Shown here piece after piece: positions 5,629 through 5,901 of a DNA stretch of 5,901 nucleotides; the stretch's first letter is position 1, and the number at the start of each line of letters is the position of its first letter. The notes under the pieces were generated by a model that ran no database searches, was not told the origin of the DNA, and was given only the letters and a program-made list of their open reading frames with translations. A program made the position numbers and the translations under genes. This stretch comes from Gammaproteobacteria bacterium (GTDB lineage Bacteria; Gemmatimonadota; Gemmatimonadetes; Longimicrobiales; Gaopeijiaceae), in assembly GCA_024638345.1 (NCBI GenBank), contig JAHEKL010000179.1:1-5901 (forward strand), in the 5' to 3' direction.

Positions 5629-5901
5629 TTAATCGGTTGCCCGTTGAGGACCGGCACCGGTTTCCGTCTTCCATTCTGAGCCCGTTACTTCTGGCGCCTT
5701 CGACCATTCGGCGGGCGCGAGGGTGGTCCACAGGACCGGTCCCTCGACCCGATCAGGGTTCTGATCCAGAAAGGATTCGAGTGACGGCGCGAGCGCCGGC
5801 TCGCAGGCGAATCTCGCTCTCTCCAGACCCAGGCCATCGAGCAGCCCGGAGAGCCATTGCGAGAAGCTCTCGCTGGCCCGCGTGACAATGAGCTCGAGGT
5901 C
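5629..5901 (-). CDS. 3' end of an unrecognised protein gene entering from the right edge
   Basis: On the - strand the frame is open from the window edge to a TAA at 5631-5629, giving the last 90 residues of a protein whose start lies outside. Codons strongly prefer G or C at the third position, like the neighbouring genes, and the composition is protein-like: LELIVTRASESFSQWLSGLL, then FACEPALAPSLESFLDQN, then GPVLWTTLAPAEW, with a hydrophilic tail ending QRATD. There is no membrane segment or motif that I can assign to a family. It lies 96 bases upstream of the beta-barrel gene on the same strand, so it could share its transcript, but no functional link can be seen. Confidence 0.6.
   Translation of the reverse strand, partial: DLELIVTRASESFSQWLSGLLDGLGLERARFACEPALAPSLESFLDQNPDRVEGPVLWTTLAPAEWSKAPEVTGSEWKTETGAGPQRATD

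Noticed and set aside
5685..5888. A 67-residue - strand frame with an ATG near the right edge.
   Set aside because: It is Arg/Ser/Pro-rich, overlaps the better-composed frame that stays open to the edge, and shows no motif.

Overview
The window is GC-rich bacterial DNA with strong G/C preference at third codon positions. It encodes a lipoprotein-type signal segment, a short outer-membrane beta-barrel, an NtrC-type sigma-54 activator and a DUF5602/TTHB210-like secreted protein. Together these point to a diderm (two-membrane) bacterium. The style of the TPR and barrel proteins reminds me of Gemmatimonadota and neighbouring phyla, but that placement is only an impression.

Left part (1-2780): a two-component signalling module. 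The + strand carries the 3' part of a sensor histidine kinase, cut by the window edge exactly at the phosphoacceptor His. It reads in frame, with no usable start codon in between, into a lipoprotein-like domain resembling the QseG/YfhG protein encoded beside GlrK (QseE) in enterobacteria. Facing it tail to tail on the - strand, 21 bases away, is a complete NtrC-family response regulator (receiver, AAA+ with GAFTGA, Fis-type HTH), the GlrR/QseF type. All three parts of a GlrK-QseG-GlrR system are present, but two are joined into one reading frame and the regulator is inverted.

Middle (2781-3216): a 436-base gene-free gap between the divergent regulator gene and a TPR gene. Its most striking content is a GC-rich segment (2971-3061) closed by an 8-bp perfect long-range helix and containing several hairpins. 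It could be a structured leader RNA, though no known riboswitch consensus fits.

Right part (3217-5901): a cytoplasmic-looking protein made almost entirely of six TPR repeats (+), ending at a strong 12-bp hairpin that probably terminates transcription from both sides. On the - strand, in transcription order, come the 3' end of an unrecognised gene running in from the right edge, a small outer-membrane beta-barrel protein with a signal peptide, and a secreted DUF5602 (TTHB210-like) protein. The last two are separated by 86 bases holding two hairpins and may be partly co-transcribed.

The point most worth following up is the kinase-lipoprotein fusion. If real, it would be a histidine kinase with its periplasmic accessory protein attached in cis behind an extra membrane segment. 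If not, it marks a sequencing or annotation problem.
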